Part shown: in pieces, positions 41,249-50,042 of the stretch
Layout of the letters: every line of letters begins with the position of its first letter
Numbering within the stretch: position 1 is the stretch's first letter
DNA from: Pseudoramibacter alactolyticus
Lineage (GTDB): Bacteria; Bacillota; Clostridia; Eubacteriales; Eubacteriaceae
Length of the DNA: 64,000 bases
Reading direction: 5' to 3' (one strand)
NCBI RefSeq assembly: GCF_050908235.1
Contig: NZ_CP194340.1
Notes under the pieces: generated by a model
What the model was told of the DNA's origin: nothing
The model's database searches: none
Seen by the model: only the letters and a program-made list of their open reading frames with translations
Program-made: the position numbers and the translations under genes

Positions 41249-42508
41249 TTATTTCAAAAATCCCTGATAATTGCGCATGGTGAGCTGAGATTCCAGCTGT
41301 TTGACGGTTTCGAGGGCAACCCCGACGACGATAAGCAAACTCGTGCCGCCGAACTGCATGTTGACGCCGCCCATGAAATTGCCGACAATAATCGGAATAA
41401 TCGCGATAATCGCCAGGAAGATCCCGCCGAACAGCGTCAGACGGTTCATGATCCGGGTGAAATAATCCACCGTCGGTTTCCCGGGGCGAATCCCCGGCAC
41501 ATAGCCGCCTTGTTTTTTGATATTGTCCGCGATATCGAAGGGATTAAAGGTTACCGCCGTATAAAAATAGGTGAAGGCCACCGTCAGAATGACATAAATC
41601 ACCGTCGTGGTCGGCTGGCCCCAGGCGAAATACTTGGAGACCCATTGGCTGAATCCCGAATTCGGGAAGAAGTTAGCCAATGTCGCCGGCAGCAGTGTGA
41701 GCGAACTGGCAAAGATAATCGGGATGACCCCGGCCATGTTCACGCGCAGCGGAATATGGGTATTCTGTCCGCCGTACATTTTGCGGCCGACCACGCGCTT
41801 GGCGTACTGAATCGGAATTTTTCGCTGCCCTTCCGTCACCGCCACAACGGCAAAGGTCGCCGCGATGATAAAAATGACCAGCAAGATGAGCGAGACCGCA
41901 TTCATGGTGCCATTCTGCACATACTGATAAATGCTGCCGACCGCATCGGGAATCCGAGAGACAATGCTGATGAAAATGATCAGCGAGACCCCGTTGCCGA
42001 TGCCGATTTCCGTGATCTTTTCGCCGAGATACATCAGGAAAATCGTTCCCGCCGTGACGATGAGGACCACCGCAAAAATGGTGAACGCTGTTTTTTCTAC
42101 TAAAAGATTCCGATAGGACAAACTCATCCCGAGCGCCTGAACAATCGCCAGGATGATTGTCAGATAGCGGGTGTATTGTGCGAGTTTCTTGCGGCCTTCT
42201 TCTCCTTCCTTTTGAAGCGCTTCAAGCGCCGGGATGGCAAAAGCCAGCAGGTTCATGATGATCGATGCGTTGATGTAGGGGGTGATCCCCATGGCAAAGA
42301 TCGTGAAGTTTCCGAAGTTCCCGCCGGAAATGATGTTAAAAAGGCCGAAAATGCCGCCATCGTTGATCAAGGATGCCAGCTGCTGAGAATCGATGTAGGG
42401 CACGGGAATGAATGACCCGAGCCGATACACCAGAAGAAGGAGCAACGTCATCACAATTTTACGACGCAGCTCCGGGACGCTCCATGCATTCTTCAAAGTA
42501 GAAAGCAT
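41249..42508 (-). CDS. secY: Protein translocase subunit SecY
   Basis: The 419-residue protein has ten membrane helices and SecY signatures: AWSVPELRRKIVMTLLLLLV, GIFGLFNIISGGNFGNFTIF (plug), ALGMSLSYRN, MYLGEKITEIGIGNGVSLII and NPFDIADNIKKQGGYVPGIRPGKPT. It forms the SecYEG channel. Its start overlaps the rplO stop by one base (TAATG). Confidence 0.98.
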   Translation of the reverse strand: MLSTLKNAWSVPELRRKIVMTLLLLLVYRLGSFIPVPYIDSQQLASLINDGGIFGLFNIISGGNFGNFTIFAMGITPYINASIIMNLLAFAIPALEALQKEGEEGRKKLAQYTRYLTIILAIVQALGMSLSYRNLLVEKTAFTIFAVVLIVTAGTIFLMYLGEKITEIGIGNGVSLIIFISIVSRIPDAVGSIYQYVQNGTMNAVSLILLVIFIIAATFAVVAVTEGQRKIPIQYAKRVVGRKMYGGQNTHIPLRVNMAGVIPIIFASSLTLLPATLANFFPNSGFSQWVSKYFAWGQPTTTVIYVILTVAFTYFYTAVTFNPFDIADNIKKQGGYVPGIRPGKPTVDYFTRIMNRLTLFGGIFLAIIAIIPIIVGNFMGGVNMQFGGTSLLIVVGVALETVKQLESQLTMRNYQGFLK

Positions 42509-42951
42509 TAGATCACCTCAACCTTCCCTCCGCAGGCAAGTATTTTTTCTTCAGCAGATTTACTGATTTTATTCGCTTTAACCGTCAGGGCTTTGGTGAG
42601 TTCCCCTTCGCCCAGAATTTTAATGCCGGCCAGCTGTTTTCTGACAAAGCCGTATTCGAGCAGGAGTTCCGGCGTAACGACGGTATTTTCGTCAAAGGCG
42701 TTCAGATCGCCGACATTGACGATGGCAAATTCTTTCTTGAAATGATAGTTTGAAAAGCCGCGCTTCGGCAGGCGTCTGGACAGCGGCATCTGGCCGCCTT
42801 CAAACCCGAGGCGAACGCCGCCGCCGGAACGGGATTTCTGGCCGTCCTGGCCTCGTCCGGCGGTTTTCCCCTGACCGGTTGCGGTCCCGCGGCCCTTGCG
42901 CTTGGTGTTTCTTCTCGAGCCTTCCGCCGGGCTTAATGTATTTAATTTCAT
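42508..42951 (-). CDS. rplO: 50S ribosomal protein L15
   Basis: The 147-residue protein begins MKLNTLSPAEGSRRNTKRKG, followed by GRGTATGQGKTAGRGQDGQK, GFEGGQMPLSRRLPKRGFSN and a C-terminal KISKSAEEKILACGG. The start at 42951 is chosen because the preceding nine codons lie in rpmD and look unlike the family. Confidence 0.97.
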   Translation of the reverse strand: MKLNTLSPAEGSRRNTKRKGRGTATGQGKTAGRGQDGQKSRSGGGVRLGFEGGQMPLSRRLPKRGFSNYHFKKEFAIVNVGDLNAFDENTVVTPELLLEYGFVRKQLAGIKILGEGELTKALTVKANKISKSAEEKILACGGKVEVI

Positions 42952-42961
42952 GCGAAACCTC

Positions 42962-43144
42962 CTACGCTTCTTCGACATCGACCATGAAGTCGACCTTGTG
43001 AATCATGCCGCGGATCTGCGGTGTGTCATCATGGATCACGGTGTGGCCGATCTTGCGCAGCCCCAGCGCTTTAACGGTTGCGCGCTGTCTTTGATTGCGG
43101 CCAATCAAGCTCTTTTTTAAAGTAATGTTTAACTTCTTAGCCAT
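42962..43144 (-). CDS. rpmD: 50S ribosomal protein L30
   Basis: The 60-residue protein has LNITLKKSLIGRNQRQRATV, the GLRKIGHTVIHDDTPQIRGM core and VDFMVDVEE. Normal length and place between rpsE and rplO. Confidence 0.97.
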   Translation of the reverse strand: MAKKLNITLKKSLIGRNQRQRATVKALGLRKIGHTVIHDDTPQIRGMIHKVDFMVDVEEA

Positions 43145-43153
43145 GATTCCCTC

Positions 43154-43660
43154 CTAACCCAGAATTTCTTCCGGTTTCTTGCCGCGTTTTGCCGCCACGG
43201 CTTCCACCGTGGTCAGACGGGCGAGACCTTCGATGGCTGCATTCACGACATTGGTCGGATTATTGGTCCCCAGGCATTTGGTTCGAATGTCTTTGATCCC
43301 CGCCAATTCGCAGACGGCGCGAACCGGACCGCCGGCAATCACACCGGTCCCTTCGCCGGCCGGCTTTAAAAGCACGCGGCCCGCGCCTTCGGCGCCGACG
43401 ACCTGGTGCGGAATCGTGGTCCCGCGCAGGGGCACGCGAATCAGATTCTTCTTCGCCGCTTCAATCCCCTTGCGGATCGCGTCGGGAATTTCCACCGCCT
43501 TGCCGGAGCCCACGCCGACGAGTCCGTCGCCGTCGCCGACCACCACCAAACAGCTGAAACGCATGTTGCGGCCACCTTTGACGGTCTTGCTGACTCGGTT
43601 GATTTCTACGACTCTGTCCTGAAGTTCCAGACCAGTCGCGTCAATAAGATTTTTTTTCAT
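43154..43660 (-). CDS. rpsE: 30S ribosomal protein S5
   Basis: The 168-residue protein has LQDRVVEINRVSKTVKGGRN, FSCLVVVGDGDGLVGVGSGK, TTIPHQVVGAEGAGRVLLKP and AGIKDIRTKCLGTNNPTNVV. The spectinomycin loop near VSKTVKGGRN looks wild type. Confidence 0.98.
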   Translation of the reverse strand: MKKNLIDATGLELQDRVVEINRVSKTVKGGRNMRFSCLVVVGDGDGLVGVGSGKAVEIPDAIRKGIEAAKKNLIRVPLRGTTIPHQVVGAEGAGRVLLKPAGEGTGVIAGGPVRAVCELAGIKDIRTKCLGTNNPTNVVNAAIEGLARLTTVEAVAAKRGKKPEEILG

Positions 43661-43675
43661 TAACAGACCTCTTCC

Positions 43676-44044
43676 TTAGAATTTCAAGCCAGCTTCGCGA
43701 GCAGCTTCGGCCAATTCCTTGACTCTTCCCGTGTAGATATAGCCTCCGCGGTCGAAGACAACATCATTGATACCGGCATCCAGTGCCTTTTTGGCAACGG
43801 ACGCACCGACGGCTTTTGCGGCAGCTTTATCGGAGCCGTGGCTGATGGCTTCTTTCACCTCTGCATCCAAAGTGGAGGAGGCGACAAGGGTGTTGCCCGC
43901 GACGTCGTCGATCACCTGGGCGTAGATGTGTTTGTTGCTTCGAAACACACAAAGACGCGGACGTTCCGCGGTTCCGGAGATTTTTCTGCGGACGCGTTTG
44001 TGTCTGCTCAGACGTACTTTATTTTTATCGATCTTTTTAATCAT
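43676..44044 (-). CDS. rplR: 50S ribosomal protein L18
   Basis: The 122-residue 5S rRNA-binding protein shows RHKRVRRKISGTAERPRLCV, FRSNKHIYAQVIDD and VFDRGGYIYTGRVKELAEAA. Regular spc-operon position. Confidence 0.97.
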   Translation of the reverse strand: MIKKIDKNKVRLSRHKRVRRKISGTAERPRLCVFRSNKHIYAQVIDDVAGNTLVASSTLDAEVKEAISHGSDKAAAKAVGASVAKKALDAGINDVVFDRGGYIYTGRVKELAEAAREAGLKF

Positions 44045-44095
44045 TGATGATCCTTTCTCTTACCTTTCGGATATGGCCTCAATCAGTTAAACCGA

Positions 44096-44629
44096 TTAGC
44101 CGGTCTTCCCGACTTTACGTCTGATGTGTTCATCAGCGTACTTGATACCATGTCCCTTGTAAGGTTCAGGCGGTCTCTTCGCGCGGATATTGGCAGCATA
44201 AGCGCCGACGGCTTCCTTGCTGATCCCTCTGACAATCACTTTTGTCTGGCCGTCCATTGCGGTTTCAATGCCTTCGGGATCTTCCATTTCAACCGGATGG
44301 GAATAACCGAGGTTCATGATGAGCTTCTTGCCCTTCTTTTCGGCTCTCCAACCGACACCGCTGATTTCCAGCACTTTTTCAAATCCCTGGCTGACGCCTG
44401 TCACCATATTGGCGATCAAGGCTCTGGTCATGCCGTGGAGCGATTTGTGGAATTTACCTTCCGAGGGTCTTTCGACCTTCAGCTCACCGTCTTCGATCGA
44501 CAGCTGCATATCCGGATGCATTTCCCGGGTTAAGGTGCCCTTCGGCCCCTTGACGGTCACAATCTGATCATCGATTTGGATATCGACGCCTTCGGGGATC
44601 ACAACAGGAGCATTACCAACTCTTGACAT
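44096..44629 (-). CDS. rplF: 50S ribosomal protein L6
   Basis: The 177-residue protein has SRVGNAPVVIPEGVDIQIDD, the repeat of two related domains, GVSQGFEKVLEISGVGWRAE and the C-terminal RAKRPPEPYKGHGIKYADEH. Follows rpsH by 14 bases. Confidence 0.98.
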   Translation of the reverse strand: MSRVGNAPVVIPEGVDIQIDDQIVTVKGPKGTLTREMHPDMQLSIEDGELKVERPSEGKFHKSLHGMTRALIANMVTGVSQGFEKVLEISGVGWRAEKKGKKLIMNLGYSHPVEMEDPEGIETAMDGQTKVIVRGISKEAVGAYAANIRAKRPPEPYKGHGIKYADEHIRRKVGKTG

Positions 44630-44643
44630 CTTGCTTTCCTCCT

Positions 44644-45042
44644 TTACCAGACGTAGCAGACAACTTCGCCGCCAATGCCGGCTTTTCTCGCCGCTTTATC
44701 CGTGATGACGCCCTGGGACGTCGACATCACTGCCACGCCCAGACCATTTAAAACCTTCGGCACATCTTCCTTGCCGACATAAATACGCAGGCCCGGCTTG
44801 GAGATGCGTTTTAAACCAGCGATGACCTTGCTCTTATCTTCACCGTATTTCAGGGTGACTTTGATAATGCCCTGGTTGCCGTTGTCAATTTCTTCTGTCT
44901 TTTTGATATAGCCTTCATCCAACAGAATCTTCAAGATCGCTCTTTTTTCATTGGATGCTGGAATCTCAACAGTTTTATGACCTGCATTGTTTGCATTCCT
45001 GATTCTCGTGAGCATATCCGCGATCGGATCAGTCATTGACAT
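44644..45042 (-). CDS. rpsH: 30S ribosomal protein S8
   Basis: The 132-residue protein has DPIADMLTRIRNANNAGHKT, LKRISKPGLRIYVGKEDVPK and GVAVMSTSQGVITDKAARKA, with the GGEVVCYVW end. S8 is the translational repressor of the spc operon in Escherichia coli; that is not shown here. Confidence 0.98.
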   Translation of the reverse strand: MSMTDPIADMLTRIRNANNAGHKTVEIPASNEKRAILKILLDEGYIKKTEEIDNGNQGIIKVTLKYGEDKSKVIAGLKRISKPGLRIYVGKEDVPKVLNGLGVAVMSTSQGVITDKAARKAGIGGEVVCYVW

Positions 45043-45076
45043 GCTAAGTCCCTCCTTTTATTTGTAATTGCGAATT

Positions 45077-45262
45077 TTACCAGCTGGCTTTGCGGACACC
45101 AGGAATTTCGCCCTTATAGGCTAATTCTCGGAAGCAGATTCTGCAAATCCCGTATTTTCTCAGGTATGCGTGGGGTCTGCCGCAAATTCTGCAGCGATTG
45201 TATTCTCTGGTAGAATATTTTTGTTTACGCTGCTGTTTGACCTTCATCGATGTTTTTGCCAT
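45077..45262 (-). CDS. rpsN: 30S ribosomal protein S14, zinc type (type Z)
   Basis: The 61-residue protein carries the zinc ribbon with Cys24, Cys27, Cys40 and Cys43 (NRCRICGRPH, GICRICFREL) and ends in GEIPGVRKASW. The short zinc form is typical of Firmicutes and Actinobacteria. Confidence 0.98.
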   Translation of the reverse strand: MAKTSMKVKQQRKQKYSTREYNRCRICGRPHAYLRKYGICRICFRELAYKGEIPGVRKASW

Positions 45263-45273
45263 GAACGATTCTC

Positions 45274-45813
45274 CTATCTTTCAAAGGGCAAGCCAAGCTG
45301 TGCCAGTAATTCGTGGGCTTCTTCGTCTGTCTTGGCTGTCGTCACAAACATAATGTCCATCCCGCGGATCTGTTCGACCTGATCGTAATCAATCTCCGGG
45401 AAGATCAGCTGTTCTTTCACGCCGAAAGCGTAGTTGCCGCGGCCGTCGAAGGCGTTGTTGGACAAACCGTGAAAGTCTCGGACGCGGGGCAGCGCAATGT
45501 TGAAGAGCTTGTCGCAGAATTCATACATTCTGTCGCTGCGCAGGGTAACTTTGGCGCCGACGTTCTGGCCTTCGCGGACTTTGAAGTTCGCGACGGATTT
45601 CTTCGCCTTGAGCACGATCGGCTTCTGACCGGTGATCGTCGCCAGATCGGCTACGGCCGCATCGAGCAGCTTCGCGTTGTCCTTGCAGTCGCCGAGGCCC
45701 ATGTTGACAACAACTTTGACGAGCTTCGGAACATCCATGATGTTGCTATACTGAAATTTTTCCTTAAGAGCCGGAACAGCTTCGTTCAAGTATTTATCTT
45801 TCATTCTTGTCAT
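45274..45813 (-). CDS. rplE: 50S ribosomal protein L5
   Basis: The 179-residue protein has VPKLVKVVVNMGLGDCKDNA, TGQKPIVLKAKKSVANFKVR, LRSDRMYEFCDKLFNIALPR and the C-terminal GMDIMFVTTAKTDEEAHELL. Binds 5S rRNA and the P-site tRNA. Confidence 0.98.
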   Translation of the reverse strand: MTRMKDKYLNEAVPALKEKFQYSNIMDVPKLVKVVVNMGLGDCKDNAKLLDAAVADLATITGQKPIVLKAKKSVANFKVREGQNVGAKVTLRSDRMYEFCDKLFNIALPRVRDFHGLSNNAFDGRGNYAFGVKEQLIFPEIDYDQVEQIRGMDIMFVTTAKTDEEAHELLAQLGLPFER

Positions 45814-45827
45814 GGTCAGTTCCTCTC

Positions 45828-46151
45828 TTAATCAAGCACCGTGCCGGTCTTCTTGCAGTAACGGACCTTCTTGCCGTCTTCCGTCACTTTGATCCCGGTG
45901 CGAACGCCGCGGCCAAGTTCTTCGGAATAGAGCAAAACGTTCGACGCATCAATAAAGCCTTCCTGCTTCACAATGCCGCCCTGCTGCATGGCCTGTGTCG
46001 GTTTTTTATGTTTGGTCTGGATGTTGACCCCTTCCACCTTCACGCGGCGCTTTTCGAGGTCCACAGCCAAAACTTTTCCGGTTTTCCCCAGATCCTTCCC
46101 GGAGATCACCTGAACGGTATCGCCTGTCTTGACATGTAATTTTCTTGCCAT
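45828..46151 (-). CDS. rplX: 50S ribosomal protein L24
   Basis: The 107-residue protein starts with the KOW motif HVKTGDTVQVISGKDLGKTG, followed by VEGVNIQTKHKKPTQAMQQG and a VRTGIKVTEDGKKVRYCKKT end. Confidence 0.97.
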   Translation of the reverse strand: MARKLHVKTGDTVQVISGKDLGKTGKVLAVDLEKRRVKVEGVNIQTKHKKPTQAMQQGGIVKQEGFIDASNVLLYSEELGRGVRTGIKVTEDGKKVRYCKKTGTVLD

Positions 46152-46164
46152 CTGGAATCCTCCC

Positions 46165-46533
46165 TTATAACACTTCAGGAGCCAAAGACACGATTCTCAT
46201 GTACTTTTTGTCTCTTAACTCTCTGGCGACAGGCCCGAAGATGCGGGTTCCCTTCGGGTTCTTGTCATCGTTGATCAGAACGGCGGCGTTCTGATCGAAC
46301 TTGATATAGCTGCCGTCGTTTCTACGGACGCCGCGCACCGTGCGCACGACCACCGCTTTGACCACGTCGCCTTTTTTCACGTCGCCGCCCGGCGCTGCGC
46401 TTTTAACAGAAGCGACGATCACGTCGCCGATATTGGCGTAGCGTCTGCCGGAACCGCCGAGCACCCGGATACACAAAAGTTCCTTTGCCCCAGTGTTATC
46501 AGCGACTTTTAATCTTGTTTCCTGCTGGATCAT
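46165..46533 (-). CDS. rplN: 50S ribosomal protein L14
   Basis: The 122-residue protein begins MIQQETRLKVADNTGAKELL and has GSGRRYANIGDVIVASVK, KAVVVRTVRGVRRNDGSYIK and FGPVARELRDKKYMRIVSLA. The ATG at 46533 is chosen over an upstream in-frame ATG located in rpsQ. Confidence 0.98.
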   Translation of the reverse strand: MIQQETRLKVADNTGAKELLCIRVLGGSGRRYANIGDVIVASVKSAAPGGDVKKGDVVKAVVVRTVRGVRRNDGSYIKFDQNAAVLINDDKNPKGTRIFGPVARELRDKKYMRIVSLAPEVL

Positions 46534-46555
46534 CTCTGATGCCTCCTGTGACAAA

Positions 46556-46810
46556 TTATAATGCTTTTTCGACGATTTCGACGACGCGCCAGTTTTTGTC
46601 CTTGGACAGTTTTCTGGTTTCCATGCAGCGAACGGTATCGCCGACATGGCATTCGTTGTTTTCGTCGTGGGCTTTAAATGTAACGGTATCTTTCACGCGT
46701 TTTTTGTACAGCGGGTGTTTCTTGAACGTTTCGATGGCGACGACAATCGTTTTGTCCATCTTATCGCTCACCACTTTGCCGACGCGCGTTTTTCTTTCAT
46801 TACGTTCCAT
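46556..46810 (-). CDS. rpsQ: 30S ribosomal protein S17
   Basis: The 84-residue protein has RKTRVGKVVSDKMDKTIVVA, KHPLYKKRVKDTVTFKAHDE and GDTVRCMETRKLSKDKNWRV. Full length. Confidence 0.98.
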   Translation of the reverse strand: MERNERKTRVGKVVSDKMDKTIVVAIETFKKHPLYKKRVKDTVTFKAHDENNECHVGDTVRCMETRKLSKDKNWRVVEIVEKAL

Positions 46811-46826
46811 CAGCTATCCTTCCTTC

Positions 46827-47036
46827 CTATGCCTGTTTTGCAGCCATCTGACGTTCTGTAAGGATGGTCTGGATGCGGGCATACGTTCTCTTGACTTCGC
46901 GAATCCGCATCGGATTTTCGAGCTGACCGGTCGCATTCTGGAATCTCAGATTGAAGAGTTCTTCTTTCAGGTCACCCAGTTTTGTCTTCAGTTCAGCGTC
47001 ATTGAGATTTCTCAATTCGGTTAATTGTTTACTCAT
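46827..47036 (-). CDS. rpmC: 50S ribosomal protein L29
   Basis: The 69-residue protein is a two-helix hairpin with KLGDLKEELFNLRFQNATGQ and the LENPMRIREVKRTYARIQTI end. It overlaps rplP by four bases (ATGA). Confidence 0.97.
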   Translation of the reverse strand: MSKQLTELRNLNDAELKTKLGDLKEELFNLRFQNATGQLENPMRIREVKRTYARIQTILTERQMAAKQA

Positions 47037-47461
47037 GCCTGTTCACCTTCCTGGTCGGCCTTCTTGACAATCTTTGTCTTGATCGGCAGTTTATGCTGAG
47101 CCAGACGCAAAGCTTCTCTGGCCATTTCTTCCGAGATGCCGCCGATTTCAAACATGACGCGGCCCGGCTTGACCACGGCCACCCAGTATTCCGGGGAACC
47201 TTTCCCTTTACCCATTCGGGTTTCGGCCGGCTGAGCAGTGACCGGTTTATCCGGGAAAATCTTGATCCAGACCTGGCCGCCGCGGCGGATATAACGGGTC
47301 ATGGCGACACGGGCCGCTTCGATCTGGTTGGAGGTGATCCAGGCCGGTTCGAGCGCCTGAATCCCGAATTCACCGTAAGTGATGGTGTTGCCGCGGGTAG
47401 CTTTCCCCTTCATGCGGCCTCTATGTTGTTTTCTGCGTTTCACACGCTTTGGCATTAACAT
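47033..47461 (-). CDS. rplP: 50S ribosomal protein L16
   Basis: The 142-residue protein has PKRVKRRKQHRGRMKGKATR, GNTITYGEFGIQALEPAWIT, GKGKGSPEYWVAVVKPGRVM and FEIGGISEEMAREALRLA. The first ATG has GGAGG about ten bases ahead, giving MLMPKR; the ATG two codons later is a possible alternative. Confidence 0.98.
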   Translation of the reverse strand: MLMPKRVKRRKQHRGRMKGKATRGNTITYGEFGIQALEPAWITSNQIEAARVAMTRYIRRGGQVWIKIFPDKPVTAQPAETRMGKGKGSPEYWVAVVKPGRVMFEIGGISEEMAREALRLAQHKLPIKTKIVKKADQEGEQA

Positions 47462-47477
47462 GATTTAACATCCTCCT

Positions 47478-48200
47478 TTACGCTTCGGGCTGGGCGGATT
47501 TGCGACGGCCGCTGTTTTTCTTGCCGCGGCTGCTATCTGCCTTGGCGGCGTCCGCCAGCACGTCTTCGCGCCCGGTCAGGATTTCGCCTTTGTTCACCCA
47601 TACTTTAACGCCCAGTTTGCCGTAGGTGGTGTCCGCTTCGGCAAAACCGTAGGAAATATCCGCGCGCAGCGTCTGCATCGGCACATTCCCCTGGGCGTAG
47701 CCTTCTTTACGCGCAATTTCAGCTCCGTTCAAACGGCCGGAGACCAACGTTTTGATTCCCTTGGCGCCAGCGCGCATCGTGCGCTGCATGGCCTGCTTCA
47801 TTGCGCGGCGGAAGGAAATTCTTCTTTCCAGCTGACCGGCGATGTTTTCAGCGATGAGCTGCGCATCCATATCGATGTTTTTGACTTCGACGATGTTGAT
47901 GAAGACGGTCTTCTTGATCATCTTTTCGAGTTCCGCTTTGAGGGCGTCGATGCCGGCGCCGCCGCGGCCGATGATCATGCCCGGTTTGGCTGTGTAAATG
48001 TGAATTCTCACTTTATTGCCGAAACGTTCGATGACAATTTTTGAAATCCCGGCTTGGAACTGGCTGGTCTTGATGTACTGACGCAGCTTATTGTCTTCAA
48101 TCAGATTATCGGCAAAGTTTTTATCATTCGCGTACCATTTCGCATTCCAGTCCTTGATGACCCCAACGCGAAAACCGAACGCATTCACTTTCTGACCCAA
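47478..48200 (-). CDS. rpsC: 30S ribosomal protein S3
   Basis: The 240-residue protein has GQKVNAFGFRVGVIKDWNAK, the KH motif KPGMIIGRGGAGIDALKAEL and GAEIARKEGYAQGNVPMQTL, with a basic C-terminal tail (SSRGKKNSGRRKSAQPEA). Confidence 0.98.
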   Translation of the reverse strand: MGQKVNAFGFRVGVIKDWNAKWYANDKNFADNLIEDNKLRQYIKTSQFQAGISKIVIERFGNKVRIHIYTAKPGMIIGRGGAGIDALKAELEKMIKKTVFINIVEVKNIDMDAQLIAENIAGQLERRISFRRAMKQAMQRTMRAGAKGIKTLVSGRLNGAEIARKEGYAQGNVPMQTLRADISYGFAEADTTYGKLGVKVWVNKGEILTGREDVLADAAKADSSRGKKNSGRRKSAQPEA

Positions 48201-48219
48201 ATTTATTTACCCCCTATGA

Positions 48220-48564
48220 TTATTCGTTAGCATCGGATTCTTTCAGGACGACGGTGAGAACGGACGTTCTCTTTTTGATCGGAAAAGCACGGCCCTGGGG
48301 ACCGGCTTTCCAACGCTTGAGCGTCGGGCCCTGATTGGCTGAAATCTGATGGATATACAGGGTATCTGTATTCATGTTGTGATTGTTTTCCGCGTTGGCA
48401 TAGGCAGAGAGCACCACCTTTTCGATCATGCGGGCTGCCTTGTTAGGGGTCAGCTGCAGAACCGATAAAGCTTCTCCGACGCTTTTGCCGCGAATGGCAT
48501 CGGCGACGAGCTTGGCCTTTCTGGACGAAACGCGGACGTATTTCGCTGTTGCTTTAGCTTCCAT
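48220..48564 (-). CDS. rplV: 50S ribosomal protein L22
   Basis: The 114-residue protein has AKYVRVSSRKAKLVADAIRG, LQLTPNKAARMIEKVVLSAY and GPTLKRWKAGPQGRAFPIKK, whose loop lines the exit tunnel (no insertion seen, so no macrolide-resistance change in this loop). Confidence 0.97.
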   Translation of the reverse strand: MEAKATAKYVRVSSRKAKLVADAIRGKSVGEALSVLQLTPNKAARMIEKVVLSAYANAENNHNMNTDTLYIHQISANQGPTLKRWKAGPQGRAFPIKKRTSVLTVVLKESDANE

Positions 48565-48582
48565 GTTTTTCCTCCTTCAGGC

Positions 48583-48861
48583 TTAGAACGCGCCGGTTTT
48601 CTTTTCGCCGGCATGCCCTCTGAATGTGCGGGTCGGAGCGAATTCGCCAAGTTTATGGCCTACCATGTCTTCGGTGCAGTAAACCGGCACGTGCTTGCGG
48701 CCGTCGTGGACGGCGATGGTGTGTCCGACGAACTGCGGGAAAATGGTGGAAGAACGCGACCAGGTCTTAACAACTTTCTTTTCGCCCTTTTCGTTCATTT
48801 CTTCTACTCTTCTAAGCAGTCTTTCTTCGACGAAAGGCCCCTTCTTTAAAGATCGACTCAT
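48583..48861 (-). CDS. rpsS: 30S ribosomal protein S19
   Basis: The 92-residue protein reads SRSLKKGPFVEERLLRRVEE, with STIFPQFVGHTIAVHDGRKH and GHKLGEFAPTRTFRGHAGEK. Full length. Confidence 0.98.
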   Translation of the reverse strand: MSRSLKKGPFVEERLLRRVEEMNEKGEKKVVKTWSRSSTIFPQFVGHTIAVHDGRKHVPVYCTEDMVGHKLGEFAPTRTFRGHAGEKKTGAF

Positions 48862-48876
48862 TGATAAACCTCCTAA

Positions 48877-49710
48877 TTACTTGGCGTTGCGGCGTCTGAC
48901 AATGTATTTGTCAGAATCTTTTTTCTTCTTGCGCGTCTTGTAGCCAAGAGCCGGTTTGCCCCAGGGGGTAACAGGTCCCGGACGGCCAACCGGCGCACGA
49001 CCTTCCCCACCGCCGTGCGGGTGGTCGTTCGGGTTCATAACCGAGCCGCGAACCGTCGGACGGATCCCCATGTGGCGTTTGCGGCCTGCTTTCCCGATGC
49101 GGACATTCTGGTGATCCAGGTTGCCGACGACGCCGATGGTGGCGCGGCATTCCAAACGGACCATGCGCATTTCCCCGGAGGGCAGCCGCAGAGTCGCGTA
49201 GTTATTTTCCTTGGCCATCAGCTGAGCGGAAGAGCCCGCCGAGCGCGCCATCTGACCGCCTTTGCCCGCCTTGAGTTCGATGTTGTGCACCATGGTCCCA
49301 ACCGGGATATTGGCCAGGGGCAGGCAGTTGCCCACCACGATATCGGCATCGGCGCCGGAAACGACCGTCTGGCCGACCTTCAGGTTGAGCGGTGCCAGAA
49401 TATAGCGCTTTTCGCCGTCTGCATAATGCAGCAGCGCGATGTTGGCCGAACGGTTCGGATCGTATTCGATCCCGGCAACCTTCGCCGGCACACCGTCCTT
49501 GCTGCGCTTGAAATCGATGATTCTGTACTTGCGTTTGGCGCCGCCGCCCTGATGGCGAACGGTGATTCGGCCGTACACATTGCGGCCGGCCTTTTTCTTC
49601 AGCGGAGCCAGCAGCGATCTTTCCGGCTCCTGTTTGGTGACTTCTTCATAGGTGTTGACGGACATGTTTCTGCGTCCGGGAGAAGTCGGTCTGTATTTTT
49701 TAATCCCCAT
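48877..49710 (-). CDS. rplB: 50S ribosomal protein L2
   Basis: The 277-residue protein begins MGIKKYRPTSPGRRNMSVNT, with ITVRHQGGGAKRKYRIIDFK and GSVMNPNDHPHGGGEGRAPV containing the conserved His of the peptidyl transferase region. The ATG at 49710 is chosen over a TTG three codons upstream. Confidence 0.98.
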   Translation of the reverse strand: MGIKKYRPTSPGRRNMSVNTYEEVTKQEPERSLLAPLKKKAGRNVYGRITVRHQGGGAKRKYRIIDFKRSKDGVPAKVAGIEYDPNRSANIALLHYADGEKRYILAPLNLKVGQTVVSGADADIVVGNCLPLANIPVGTMVHNIELKAGKGGQMARSAGSSAQLMAKENNYATLRLPSGEMRMVRLECRATIGVVGNLDHQNVRIGKAGRKRHMGIRPTVRGSVMNPNDHPHGGGEGRAPVGRPGPVTPWGKPALGYKTRKKKKDSDKYIVRRRNAK

Positions 49711-49751
49711 TATTCGCAAACCTTCCTTTCATTTTGCTTATCGGGCGATGA

Positions 49752-50042
49752 TTAAACTCCTTCGAAAAATTCGATGGTCTTGCTGTCTTCCGTCAGCTTG
49801 ACGATGGCCTTCTTCCAGTCGGAAGTTCTGCCGACGGTGTAGCCCCGTCTTTTCATCTTGCCTTTTATGTTCATGGTGGTCACTTTCGCAACCGTCACAT
49901 CAAAGATTTCTTCGACGGCGTTTTTAATTTCAATTTTATTGGCGTCCTTGGCAACTCTGAAGGTATATTTCTTCTGTTCGGTGTTGTCCATGCTCTTTTC
50001 GGAGATGATCGGACGAATGATGATATCGCGAGGATCCTTCAT
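49752..50042 (-). CDS. rplW: 50S ribosomal protein L23
   Basis: The 96-residue protein has DIIIRPIISEKSMDNTEQKK, FRVAKDANKIEIKNAVEEIF and RGYTVGRTSDWKKAIVKLTE. It docks SRP and trigger factor at the exit tunnel. Start overlaps rplD stop by one base. Confidence 0.97.
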   Translation of the reverse strand: MKDPRDIIIRPIISEKSMDNTEQKKYTFRVAKDANKIEIKNAVEEIFDVTVAKVTTMNIKGKMKRRGYTVGRTSDWKKAIVKLTEDSKTIEFFEGV